A DNA stretch of 64,000 nucleotides from Glutamicibacter sp. PS (GTDB lineage Bacteria; Actinomycetota; Actinomycetes; Actinomycetales; Micrococcaceae). Every line of letters begins with the position of its first letter. Position 1 is the first letter of the stretch. Made by a program: the position numbers and the translations under genes. Under the pieces are notes generated by a model. That model was not told the origin of the DNA. It did no database searches and was given only the letters and a program-made list of their open reading frames with translations. Where the stretch lies: contig JANCMB010000001.1 of assembly GCA_031317595.1 (NCBI GenBank), forward strand, positions 1,296,971-1,360,970. Direction: 5' to 3'. Positions 18,922 through 26,690 of this stretch are shown piece after piece.

Positions 18922-19752
18922 CTAGTCTCGGGCTGTGCGGGCGCGCCAAGGGTTTTCAAGTCGCGCCGCGACCTCGCGCAGTGCCGTGCCAATGGCGGCA
19001 ATGCGCACCGGGTCGGCTTGATCCGCGGGAATTGCGGTCCCTAGCGCCAACGGTGGATCACCTGGGGACCAGGCCGGCAGGGGCACGGCGACGCCGATCA
19101 CGCCTACGGTCGAATGCCCCTCATCGAGGGCATAACCGCGCTCTCGAGCCTGGAGCAATTCGCGCTGAACGTCCTCCAAGGTAAGCTCAAGGCCATCGAC
19201 CCCGCTACGCAAGGGCAAGGTCGGACCAAGCAGGCTCTCCACCTCGTCATCCGGCAAAGACATCAGCAGCGCATTACCGGCGGCGCTAAACACCGCTGGC
19301 AGCCGTGAACCCAACGGGGTTCCGAACCGATAGGGCGCTCGACCTTCGTGCCGCGCGAGATACAAGGCGTCCGTCTGATCGAGCATGGCGATCTGCACCA
19401 CTTCGCCCCGCAAGGTCGGCGATGACGAAATCAGGCCGAAGAACTCGCGCACCTGGTTGAACTGAAGCGCATAGGCCCCGCCAAGCTCTGCCGTGCGACG
19501 CCCGAGGGAAAAACCGTCACTGGTACGCCGGATCATCTCCCCGTCTTCGAGGGCTTGGCAGAGATTGGCACACGAGGACTTGGCAATGCCAAGGGTGCGG
19601 GCCATTTCACTCAATGAAATAGCTCGGCCCTCCGATTCGGCCAAAAGACCCATAATCGCTATGGCACGGGTAACCGCAGGCGCGGGATCGCGGGTAACCC
19701 GATCACCGGCAGCATTATCGGCGTCAGCTGGGCCTTCATTGTCGCTTCTCAT
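18922..19752 (-). CDS. IclR-family transcriptional regulator (sugar-acid locus)
   Basis: A 276-residue protein with an N-terminal winged helix-turn-helix (VTRAIAIMGLLAESEGRAISLSEMARTLGIAKSSCANLCQAL) and an IclR effector domain (TPLGSRLPAVFSAAGNALL, RERGYALDEGHSTVGVIGVAVPL). The ATG overlaps the stop of the preceding hydroxyacid dehydrogenase gene (TGATG), so the two are co-transcribed. It probably controls its own operon, the divergent 20927 gene and the transporter operon through the shared motif described at 18787 and 20855. Confidence 0.9.
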   Translation of the reverse strand: MRSDNEGPADADNAAGDRVTRDPAPAVTRAIAIMGLLAESEGRAISLSEMARTLGIAKSSCANLCQALEDGEMIRRTSDGFSLGRRTAELGGAYALQFNQVREFFGLISSSPTLRGEVVQIAMLDQTDALYLARHEGRAPYRFGTPLGSRLPAVFSAAGNALLMSLPDDEVESLLGPTLPLRSGVDGLELTLEDVQRELLQARERGYALDEGHSTVGVIGVAVPLPAWSPGDPPLALGTAIPADQADPVRIAAIGTALREVAARLENPWRARTARD

Positions 19753-20813
19753 CAGTAAAACTCTACGGTATCCACCCGGTTTCGCAACGGCTTCCCGTCT
19801 AGCAATCGCGTGGCGTTGGAAGCGAATAATCTGGCGATTCGGCTAGTTTCTTGCGCACTGAGCGCGGCCGTATGCGGACTAATCAGCACATTCGGGTGCT
19901 GCCACAGCGGACTATCCTCAGCCAATGGCTCCTGAGCCACCACGTCGAGAGCCGCGAATCCAATACGCCCGTCGTTAAGTGCTGGCAGGAGCGCTGACTC
20001 ATCCACCACCGCGCCCCGCCCCACATTGACCAGAATGGTATCCGGGCGCACCGATGCGAAGACCTCCGCTCCGATGAGCCCTTCGGTGCTCGCCGTTCCC
20101 GGCAACGTGGCAACGATGGCATCAACCTGCGAAGCTGCCTGCGCCAAGTGCTCTGGATCGATCAGCCGGTCCACCCCGAGGACAGGGCGCCCACTACGCG
20201 AGGTGCCCCACACCGTGGATCCACAGGCCTTGAAGCGCTCGACAACGGCGCTTCCGATTCCTCCGAGACCCACGACCAAGATCGTCATCTCATCGAGATG
20301 ACGCATCCGCCAGCGTTCGCTGGGCCAGTTTTTCCTAGCTTGGTCGGCTTCGAGCTTGCGCAAGTTTTTGGCTCCGGCCAGCACCCCAAAGAGAGCAAAT
20401 TCCGCCAGTGTCGAACCATGGACTCCAGCACTGGTCGTAAAGGCCACTCGTTCAAGCTCCGTCGCCGAAAGCCCCGCCGCTTTGACCTGGGCGCCTCCGC
20501 CGGCCGCCGTGGTGTGCACCCAGCGCAGATTCTGATTCGCATGCACGCTTTCGGTCAGCAGCGCCGGATTGACGTCAGGAATACCGAACAGCGCATCCAC
20601 CGAATGCAGCATCTGCGTGAACTTCGCGTTCTGCTCGGCGGTTCGAGTGAAGCGCGGATCCCCCTCCCAGTCACCATCCCAACGCTGTGGTCGATTGAGT
20701 TCTGGGTCGTGCACGAGCTCTAGGCGCGGCTCGAGTTCGCGCAGGAGCTTAACGTCGGCCAGCGGCAAGTCGACAGCAATTCCCACGCGAAGGCACTGTG
20801 GTGTGGAGGTCAT
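19752..20813 (-). CDS. D-isomer-specific 2-hydroxyacid dehydrogenase
   Basis: A 353-residue NAD(P)-dependent dehydrogenase. The Rossmann loop is VVGLGGIGSAV, and the catalytic triad is Arg266 (VNVGRGAVVDE), Glu295 (EPLAEDSPLW) and His314 (ISPHTAAL). In this setting it could reduce a keto-sugar acid or a hydroxypyruvate-type product; the substrate is inferred only from context. AAAGGACGTGAG lies upstream of the ATG. First gene of a two-gene operon with the IclR regulator, divergent from the 3-hydroxyisobutyrate dehydrogenase-like gene. Confidence 0.88.
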   Translation of the reverse strand: MTSTPQCLRVGIAVDLPLADVKLLRELEPRLELVHDPELNRPQRWDGDWEGDPRFTRTAEQNAKFTQMLHSVDALFGIPDVNPALLTESVHANQNLRWVHTTAAGGGAQVKAAGLSATELERVAFTTSAGVHGSTLAEFALFGVLAGAKNLRKLEADQARKNWPSERWRMRHLDEMTILVVGLGGIGSAVVERFKACGSTVWGTSRSGRPVLGVDRLIDPEHLAQAASQVDAIVATLPGTASTEGLIGAEVFASVRPDTILVNVGRGAVVDESALLPALNDGRIGFAALDVVAQEPLAEDSPLWQHPNVLISPHTAALSAQETSRIARLFASNATRLLDGKPLRNRVDTVEFY

Positions 20814-20854
20814 TTGGTCTCACGTCCTTTCGTTTAGTGACAGCATAACGGTAC

Positions 20855-20889
20855 GGACAGTATATTGAACAGAGTTCCTCATACTGTCC
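20855..20889. promoter_or_regulatory. Divergent operator between the two dehydrogenase genes
   Basis: GGACAGTAT (20855-20863) is exactly inverted as ATACTGTCC (20881-20889), 17 nt apart. Inside it CAGTATATTGAACA (20858-20871) repeats the motif at 18792-18805 with two changes. On the minus strand TATACT again forms a -10 box. Position and shared sequence make it a probable binding site of the neighbouring IclR regulator. Confidence 0.62.
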
Positions 20890-20926
20890 TGCGCTTTATC
20901 CTGAACCCCCCCCGGAGGCAAATGCA

Positions 20927-21865
20927 ATGACCGGCACCTCGAACCATCCCGAGCAACGGGTAGGCATCATCGGACTCGGCGTCATGGGCCGCCCCATGGC
21001 GCGACATCTGGCAGCAGCCCATGGCTCGGTCGCTATCACTTCTCGTCGCCCCAAACATGAGGTCATAGCAGACCTTACTTCTGGGACGAATACTCCCGCG
21101 TCGGCATTCAGATGGAACAGCAACGCCAGCGATATGGCGACGGATTGCGACGCAATCTTGCTCATGCTGCCAGACCTGCCGCAGATCCGAGAGTGCCTCG
21201 AGGGCCCAGGCGGGCTCCTGGCAGGCCTTACTCACCGCCCAAGCCAGTCCCCCGCCCTATTACTAGTCATAGGATCCACATGCTCGGCCGTTGGCGTGCG
21301 ACAGCTGGCGGCGGATCTTCACGAGCGGTTTGGCGAACGAGTCGACATTGTCGATGCCCCCGTATCCGGCGGAGAGGACGGCGCCGAGGCAGGCACGCTG
21401 TCGATCATGCTCGGGGGCACCGCACCCTCGTGCGCGCGGGCGACAGAAGTTCTAGCCCCATGCGGCACGCCGGTCAGGCTAGGAGGCGTAGGAGCCGGCC
21501 AAGTCGCCAAGGCATGCAACCAGTTGGTAGTTGGCGCAACCATATTTGCCCTTGGTGAGGCCTCGGTCTTGGCCGAGCGCTCTGGTCTGGATCTGGGTGC
21601 CATGTGGGGTCTGCTAGGTGGTGGATACGCCTCGTCGAGATTGCTTGATAGTCGCAAGGAGCGATTAGTGACGAATGACGACTCGCCATCCGGTGCCATC
21701 AAGTATTTATTCAAAGACCTGCAATCCGCCCAGGAGATCGCCCGGGACACCGCGGTGAATGCGACGCTATTGCCGACCCTGCAGCAGGCAGTACTTGAGG
21801 TAATCAACGCAGGTCTTGGCGACAGGGACCTGTCCGTGACCAAGCGCTTTACCGCAGAGCGCTGA
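20927..21865 (+). CDS. 3-hydroxyisobutyrate/tartronate-semialdehyde reductase-type dehydrogenase
   Basis: A 312-residue beta-hydroxyacid dehydrogenase. It has the N-terminal GIIGLGVMGRPMARHL, the substrate motif DAPVSGGEDGAEAGTL, and catalytic Lys195 in GAGQVAKACNQL. GGAGG lies 8 nt before the ATG. It is divergent from the D-hydroxyacid dehydrogenase and shares a palindromic operator with it, so it likely belongs to the same sugar-acid catabolic regulon. The exact substrate cannot be read from sequence. Confidence 0.88.
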   Translation: MTGTSNHPEQRVGIIGLGVMGRPMARHLAAAHGSVAITSRRPKHEVIADLTSGTNTPASAFRWNSNASDMATDCDAILLMLPDLPQIRECLEGPGGLLAGLTHRPSQSPALLLVIGSTCSAVGVRQLAADLHERFGERVDIVDAPVSGGEDGAEAGTLSIMLGGTAPSCARATEVLAPCGTPVRLGGVGAGQVAKACNQLVVGATIFALGEASVLAERSGLDLGAMWGLLGGGYASSRLLDSRKERLVTNDDSPSGAIKYLFKDLQSAQEIARDTAVNATLLPTLQQAVLEVINAGLGDRDLSVTKRFTAER

Positions 21866-21942
21866 ATTACCATCGCGGACGTCGCTAGTTGCGAGGAGCT
21901 CACCGGCTGCATCACGGGAATAATTGACGCTTCAGCTTGTTA

Positions 21943-21962
21943 TTACATGCATACGCATATAA
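21943..21962. promoter_or_regulatory. Probable MarR operator
   Basis: TTACATGC and GCATATAA form an inverted repeat with one mismatch around ATAC, 50 nt upstream of the flavin oxidoreductase ATG. The downstream MarR gene in the same operon is the likely binder. Confidence 0.5.
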
Positions 21963-22011
21963 ATTGGTGGGTGGTTGGTACACCTACCTCAGCAACCCGA
22001 AGGAGCCCACC

Positions 22012-23139
22012 ATGCAGTTCGGCGTCTTTTCCGTCAGTGATATTACGCGCGACCCCACCACCGGCAAGGTACCCACCGAGAAGGAGCGCATCGACGCAAT
22101 CGTGGCCATCGCCAAGAAGGTCGAAGAGATCGGCATGGATGTCTTCGCCCTCGGAGAGCACCACAACCGCCCGTTCTTCTCTTCCTCGCCAACCACCACG
22201 CTGGCCTTTATCGCGGCACAGACCGAACGCATTATTCTGTCCACCGCGACCACGCTGATCACCACCAACGATCCGGTGAAGATTGCCGAAGACTTCGCGA
22301 TGCTCCAGCATCTGTCGAACGGCCGCGTGGATTTGGTGCTCGGTCGTGGCAACACCGGTCCGGTCTACCCTTGGTTCGGGAAGAACATTCAGGATTCGGT
22401 GAACCTCACCGTGGAAAACTACAGCCTGCTGCGCAAGCTCTGGGATGAGGACGTCGTGAACTGGGAGGGCCGCTACCGCACTCCACTACAGAACTTCACC
22501 TCTACCCCGCGTCCGCTGGATGATGTAGCTCCCTTTGTATGGCATGGGTCTATCCGCACCCCACAGGTAGCCGAAATTGCCGCCTACTACGGTGATGGGT
22601 TCTTCGCCAACAACATCTTCTGGCCAAAGGAGCACTATCAGCAGCTCATCGGGCTCTACCGCGAGCGCTACGAACACTATGGCCACGGTCGGGCCGATCA
22701 GGCCGTTGTTGGCCTGGGAGGCCAGTTCTACATGGCCAAAAATTCTCAGGACGCCGTGCGCGAGTTCCGCCCCTACTTCGATAACGCCCCGGTGTATGGG
22801 CACGGCCCGTCGCTGGAAGATTTCACGTCCCAGACCCCGCTCACCGTTGGCTCACCGCAGGAAGTCATCGAGAAGACCCTAACGTTCCAGGAGTACTTCG
22901 GCGACTATCAGCGACAGCTCTTCCTGGTTGATCACGCCGGGTTGCCGTTGAAGACGGTTCTGAACCAGCTCGACATGTTTGGGGAGCACGTTCTGCCGAC
23001 CTTACGCAAGGAAATGGAAGCACGCGCGCCGAAGGATCTGACCCCGGCTCCGACTCATGCCGGTCTCGTCGCGGCGCGGAACGCCAAGCTCGCCGCGCAG
23101 GGCGCAGAACGGAGCGAAGGCGATGACCGAGGGCACTAA
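22012..23139 (+). CDS. LLM-class flavin-dependent oxidoreductase
   Basis: A 375-residue bacterial-luciferase-like monooxygenase. It has MQFGVFSVSDITRDP, MDVFALGEHHNRPF, the flavin-site stretch QHLSNGRVDLVLGRGNTGPVYPW, and FVWHGSIRTPQVAEIAAYYGDGFFAN. The start at 22012 is set by AAGGAG 7 nt upstream; the longer frame covers the promoter. It resembles the CE1758-type subgroup of the family. Substrate unknown. It overlaps the MarR gene that follows by 17 nt. Confidence 0.88.
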   Translation: MQFGVFSVSDITRDPTTGKVPTEKERIDAIVAIAKKVEEIGMDVFALGEHHNRPFFSSSPTTTLAFIAAQTERIILSTATTLITTNDPVKIAEDFAMLQHLSNGRVDLVLGRGNTGPVYPWFGKNIQDSVNLTVENYSLLRKLWDEDVVNWEGRYRTPLQNFTSTPRPLDDVAPFVWHGSIRTPQVAEIAAYYGDGFFANNIFWPKEHYQQLIGLYRERYEHYGHGRADQAVVGLGGQFYMAKNSQDAVREFRPYFDNAPVYGHGPSLEDFTSQTPLTVGSPQEVIEKTLTFQEYFGDYQRQLFLVDHAGLPLKTVLNQLDMFGEHVLPTLRKEMEARAPKDLTPAPTHAGLVAARNAKLAAQGAERSEGDDRGH

Positions 23140-23587
23140 GAATCAATCCAGTATTCGCACCGTGGCCGAAAGCTGGGAGGCACTCTTCCGTGCCCAGGTG
23201 GAAGTCATGCGCCGAATCAGCACCATGGAAGAGTTCGGTGAACTGAGCATCCGCGAGTACGACGTGCTGTTTAATCTACGCAACTGCCCGCAAGACCGCA
23301 GCCGCATGGTGGATCTGAATAAGCACCTGCTGATCTCACAACCGAGCCTCAGTCGCATGATCAATCGCCTAGAGTCTCGCGGCCTCGTACAACGCGAAGT
23401 GGACGAAGGAGATCACCGCGCACAGGCGCTGTCGCTGACCGACGCCGGGCGGGAGCTTCAAGCGAAGATTGGTCGGGCGCATATGCAACACCTGCATCAA
23501 CTCATGGGACGGGCGCTGGACGAGTCGGAGTTCCTCGAACTGCAGCGTCTTTGCCAGAAATTGCGCAGTAATCTGCTCGCCGACTAG
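23123..23587 (+). CDS. MarR-family regulator of the flavin oxidoreductase operon
   Basis: A 154-residue winged-helix protein: ELSIREYDVLFNLRNCPQ, the recognition helix LLISQPSLSRMINRLESRG, and the wing QREVDEGDHRAQALSLTDAG. The start at 23123 (MTEGTKNQSS) lies inside the end of the oxidoreductase gene, preceded by GGAGCGAAGG, which indicates translational coupling. Probably an autorepressor acting at the inverted repeat 21943-21962. Confidence 0.88.
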   Translation: MTEGTKNQSSIRTVAESWEALFRAQVEVMRRISTMEEFGELSIREYDVLFNLRNCPQDRSRMVDLNKHLLISQPSLSRMINRLESRGLVQREVDEGDHRAQALSLTDAGRELQAKIGRAHMQHLHQLMGRALDESEFLELQRLCQKLRSNLLAD

Positions 23588-23596
23588 GCGGTCAAG

Positions 23597-23641
23597 GTGA
23601 GTTCGTTGCCCCGGTGATACCGCCCGGGACAACGAGCTTAC
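23597..23641. terminator. Convergent terminator hairpin
   Basis: A stem of about 18 bp with wobbles and one mismatch (GTGAGTTCGTTGCCCCGG against a near-complement) between the MarR gene and the convergent SRPBCC gene. The SRPBCC stop codon lies within the hairpin. Confidence 0.65.
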
Positions 23642-24129
23642 TTGTAGAACCCTTCGCGTAGGTTGATTCCATATTCCAGCCACACTTTCATTGCGGCTAG
23701 CATGCCGGTCCACCCCATGCAATTGCCAAAGGCCGCACGTGATCCCTCGACACTCAGTGGCCACGCGGATTCGGTAATCCGCACCTCTGTACGCGCACCA
23801 CCGTCGACCGGCACAAACTCGAATAACACTCGAGTATCGGCTTCCTCACCCAATGGCGCACTGGAAGCCCAGAACAGTTCAATGCTCTGCTCGGCCACCA
23901 CCTCACCGACGCGGACCGCGAAACGCCCCGGAAAGTCGTGAAAGTCCCAACTGACCTCGGCACCCGTTTCAAGGCGGCCGTGCGCCTCGCCCGTGGTGAA
24001 ATATGCCGAAAGTTGTTGCGGGTCGGCCACCGCTTCAAACACCTCGGATGGCGGGCGCGAGATAAAACCATTGACGGTGAACGATAGATCGGTCAATTGC
24101 TCGTCACCGGGAAGCTCGGAAGAAGTCAT
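23638..24129 (-). CDS. SRPBCC (AHSA1/START-like) domain protein
   Basis: A 163-residue ligand-cavity protein of the Aha1-N/START superfamily: LSFTVNGFISRPPSEVFEAVADPQQLSAYF, VSWDFHDFPGRFAVRVGEVV, and the closing helix AFGNCMGWTGMLAAMKVWLEYG. The start at 24129 (MTSSELPGD) has GAGGAT-CGGGAT upstream; a longer start at 24168 lacks a ribosome site. Ligand and partner unknown. Monocistronic. Confidence 0.82.
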   Translation of the reverse strand: MTSSELPGDEQLTDLSFTVNGFISRPPSEVFEAVADPQQLSAYFTTGEAHGRLETGAEVSWDFHDFPGRFAVRVGEVVAEQSIELFWASSAPLGEEADTRVLFEFVPVDGGARTEVRITESAWPLSVEGSRAAFGNCMGWTGMLAAMKVWLEYGINLREGFYK

Positions 24130-24318
24130 ATCCCGATCCTCGTCTGCGAGAGAGAGAAATTCAACCATGAGGAACCAGCAATTACCTGTACAGAGTCAGC
24201 GGTTTTGCTAGCTTCGGCCGGGCACGGGACCATCTAGCTCGTGGTTCGCACGGAACGGCTGGGAAGAACCGAACTACTCACCCGGCAACAAGCTCAAGCG
24301 GCGCGATTTTTCGGAGTA

Positions 24319-24831
24319 CTAGCAAGCAAAGGATGCGGCGTAACGGAAGTTCCCGGCTGGCAGCGTGGCTTCGTCAAAGACCCGCACCATGAAGTAGTCA
24401 CCCCACGACGGATCGCTGGGGACGATGCCGTACTTTGCGGCTGCCTCATACCCGAAACGTCCATAATATTTCGGGTCGCCCAAGAGCACGATTCCGGGCA
24501 AGCCTTGCGCTTGCGCACGGTCGTGAAGCGTCTGCATCAGCATGGACCCGACGCCATTGCGCTGATACTCCGGCGAGACCGCCACTGGCCCGACCCCGAG
24601 GACTGGTTTGGAGTCGTCGATCGAACCCCAGGTGGCAATCACGTGCCCGATCACAACCGGCGTATCGACGGCGACTAAGGAATAGTGCGGATCGTAGCCC
24701 GGATCGGTAAACAGGTTCCGCAACAGATCCACCTCAGCCGGCTCGGCCACCGGGTCGGTACCAGCGAAGGCCGCGTGGGTCAGGGCAAAAACTGCCGCCC
24801 GATCATCAAAGACTTCGTCGCGGATCTGCAT
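24319..24831 (-). CDS. GNAT-family N-acetyltransferase (YhbS-like)
   Basis: A 170-residue acetyltransferase. The acetyl-CoA-binding stretch VLGVGPVAVSPEYQRNGVGSMLMQ carries the expected Q-x-x-G-x-G/A-type loop. It is followed by IVLLGDPKYYGRFGYEAA, typical of the YhbS subgroup. Substrate unknown. Divergent from the VanY-like gene across a 193-nt gap with an inverted repeat. Confidence 0.86.
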   Translation of the reverse strand: MQIRDEVFDDRAAVFALTHAAFAGTDPVAEPAEVDLLRNLFTDPGYDPHYSLVAVDTPVVIGHVIATWGSIDDSKPVLGVGPVAVSPEYQRNGVGSMLMQTLHDRAQAQGLPGIVLLGDPKYYGRFGYEAAAKYGIVPSDPSWGDYFMVRVFDEATLPAGNFRYAASFAC

Positions 24832-24865
24832 GGACGCTAACTTATCAAAGAACCCTTAGGGCATG

Positions 24866-24898
24866 ACAACTGACCACTACCCGGTGGTAGTCAGTTGT
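24866..24898. repeat. Inverted repeat in a divergent promoter region
   Basis: ACAACTGAC (24866-24874) and its exact inverse GTCAGTTGT (24890-24898) are 15 nt apart, between the GNAT and carboxypeptidase genes. Its site between divergent genes suggests an operator rather than a terminator; no regulator can be named. Confidence 0.4.
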
Positions 24899-25024
24899 TA
24901 CCGCGTAATTTCCCGCGGCCGCTAGCCCATTTGGCGGACATTACTCCGAGGCATGGAGTACAGCAGTGTGACGATCCGCTCGATCTGATAGATTTGCTCA
25001 CACATTCGCCATCATGGAGTCATC

Positions 25025-26587
25025 ATGCCCGAGAAACGCCTTCCGAAGCTTGCTAAGGTTGCCGCCGGGACAGCAATGGTCACTACGTTGATCGTCGCTC
25101 CCCTCGGACCAGCCAACGCCACATCAACGACGCTAGGTACCTCGGTACCTGGGTTCCTCACAACTGCCCTACCGGTTCAAACGACAAATTCCGTGGCCGT
25201 TCCAACCCGCAAGATTGACCGCACGGCCAGTTCACTGACCGTGTTCGTCAACAAGCAATACCCGCTCTCACCCAAACGGTACGTACCGAAAACTACCCGA
25301 GTCAGCGGCACCAACATCAGTCTGCGTCCCGAAGCAGCAACGGCCTACAAGAAAATGGTGTCCGCGGCCGCCAAGTCGGGCGTGAAGATCCGCCTCGTCT
25401 CCGGGTACCGGTCCTATAACCGGCAGGCGGAACTGTTCAATTACTACACCCGAATCTACGGACAGAAATATGCCGAACGTATTTCGGCGCGCCCAGGGAC
25501 CAGCGAACACCAAACCGGTTTGGCGATTGACGTCGGCAACCACAACGGTGCCTGTGGCCTGCAGAGCTGTTTTGAAAATACGCCGGTCGGCCGCTGGGTC
25601 GCCAAGAACGCCCACAAGTACGGATTTATCCTGCGCTATGGCAAGGGGCAGGAAAAGGTGACGGGTTATGCCTACGAGCCGTGGCACTTCCGCTACGTGG
25701 GCACCTCCATGGCCAAGAGCTACAAGGCATCCGGTGCCAAGTCCCTGGAAAGCTATTACGGAGTGGGATCCGGGAATTCCAGTTCCCCGTCGCTCCCCAA
25801 GGGTTCGGCCATCACGACCGCCAACCTGAACCTTCGCAAGGGCATCGGCTCCTCCCATGGCGTCATTCTCACCATTCCCAAGGGCTCCACGGTCAAGGTA
25901 CTGGGCGCCCAGAAGAGCGGCTGGTATCCCGTGGAATACAAGAACCGCAGCGGCTGGGTCTCGGGTAGTTATCTGAAGCTCGGCTCGTCCAAGGCCAAAC
26001 AGTATCGTTACGCGCAGTACACGGCGGCGGTCTATGACCGCGCGAGCACCTCGGGCGACAAGCGTGTTGGCACAATCCGCAAGTACACCAAGGTGGAGTA
26101 CCGCAAGTGGAATGGGAAGTACCGCCGCGATGAGGTTAAACTCAACGGCAAGTGGGTGTGGACCTCTGCGACCAACCGCAATAAGCCGAAGACCGAGTAC
26201 CGTTACGCACAACGTACCGCGCCCATCTTCGACCGCGCCGATAAGTCGAGCGCAAAGCGCATCGGCACCCTGCGCGTGGGTAACAAGGTCACCTATGCGA
26301 CCTGGGACGCGAAGAACCGCCGTGATGAAATCTGGTATCAGGGACGGTGGGTTTGGTCCGGTGACACCAACCGCAAGAAGCCCAAAACCCAATACCGCTA
26401 CGCTCAGAAGACCGGCGCCACCTTCGACCGGGCAAGCACCTCGGGCGATAAGCGCGTGGGCACCATCAAGTGCGGTGAGCATGTGGTGTATTCCCGCTGG
26501 GATGCCAAGAATCGCCGCGACGAAATCTGGCACGATGGACGGTGGGTCTGGACCGATGTGACCAACCGGATGAAGCCAAAATGCTAG
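25025..26587 (+). CDS. Secreted VanY-type D-Ala-D-Ala carboxypeptidase with SH3 domain and three C-terminal repeats
   Basis: Cell-wall peptidase of 520 residues; GGAG lies 5 nt before the ATG. A signal peptide (about 1-32, ending ANA) leads to a linker and a VanY zinc peptidase domain (about 75-235). The zinc motif SEHQTGLAIDVG supplies His162 and Asp169, EPWHF supplies the catalytic Glu218 and the zinc ligand His221, and SGYRSYNRQAELF is the substrate-arginine motif. A bacterial SH3 domain follows (about 262-320). Three ~64-residue repeats fill 326-519, each running YRYAQ..DRA..KR.GT..W..K.RRDE..G.WVW..TNR.KPK. The chain ends in Cys520. The repeats look like a wall-binding module. Confidence 0.9.
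   Translation: MPEKRLPKLAKVAAGTAMVTTLIVAPLGPANATSTTLGTSVPGFLTTALPVQTTNSVAVPTRKIDRTASSLTVFVNKQYPLSPKRYVPKTTRVSGTNISLRPEAATAYKKMVSAAAKSGVKIRLVSGYRSYNRQAELFNYYTRIYGQKYAERISARPGTSEHQTGLAIDVGNHNGACGLQSCFENTPVGRWVAKNAHKYGFILRYGKGQEKVTGYAYEPWHFRYVGTSMAKSYKASGAKSLESYYGVGSGNSSSPSLPKGSAITTANLNLRKGIGSSHGVILTIPKGSTVKVLGAQKSGWYPVEYKNRSGWVSGSYLKLGSSKAKQYRYAQYTAAVYDRASTSGDKRVGTIRKYTKVEYRKWNGKYRRDEVKLNGKWVWTSATNRNKPKTEYRYAQRTAPIFDRADKSSAKRIGTLRVGNKVTYATWDAKNRRDEIWYQGRWVWSGDTNRKKPKTQYRYAQKTGATFDRASTSGDKRVGTIKCGEHVVYSRWDAKNRRDEIWHDGRWVWTDVTNRMKPKC
26000..26581 (+). repeat. Three tandem ~64-codon repeats in the VanY-like gene
   Basis: Repeat 1 covers residues 326-388, repeat 2 391-454, repeat 3 456-519. Invariant elements are YRYAQ, FDR/YDR plus A, KR(V/I)GT, (K/N)xRRDE, WVW and TNRxKPK. 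Repeats 2 and 3 share WDAKNRRDEIW exactly. The DNA differs at many third positions, so the duplication is not recent. Confidence 0.85.
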
Positions 26588-26626
26588 ACGCGCTAGCCCA
26601 CGTCTCCTGAGTAATCGACTGGATTG

Positions 26627-26661
26627 AATGCCGCCCAACGCATTGAGCGTTGGGCGGCGTT
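26627..26661. terminator. Convergent terminator after the VanY-like gene
   Basis: A 15-bp stem (AATGCCGCCCAACGC with one G-T pair) and a 5-nt loop, followed by TCTGTCGTTTC on the plus strand. It lies between the VanY-like gene and the convergent NAD operon. Confidence 0.82.
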
Positions 26662-26690
26662 CTGTCGTTTCTGCGCCCTGGTAGCGACCC

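Noticed and set aside
21943-22011. Longer start for the LLM oxidoreductase at 21937
   Set aside because: The extension translates the promoter and operator; AAGGAG supports the ATG at 22012.
26000-26581. Repeats considered as a DNA repeat array
   Set aside because: The identity is at the protein level only; third-position differences show old duplicated domains, not a CRISPR or mobile repeat.
25268-26638. 456-codon minus-strand frame
   Set aside because: Antisense shadow of the VanY-like gene and its repeats.
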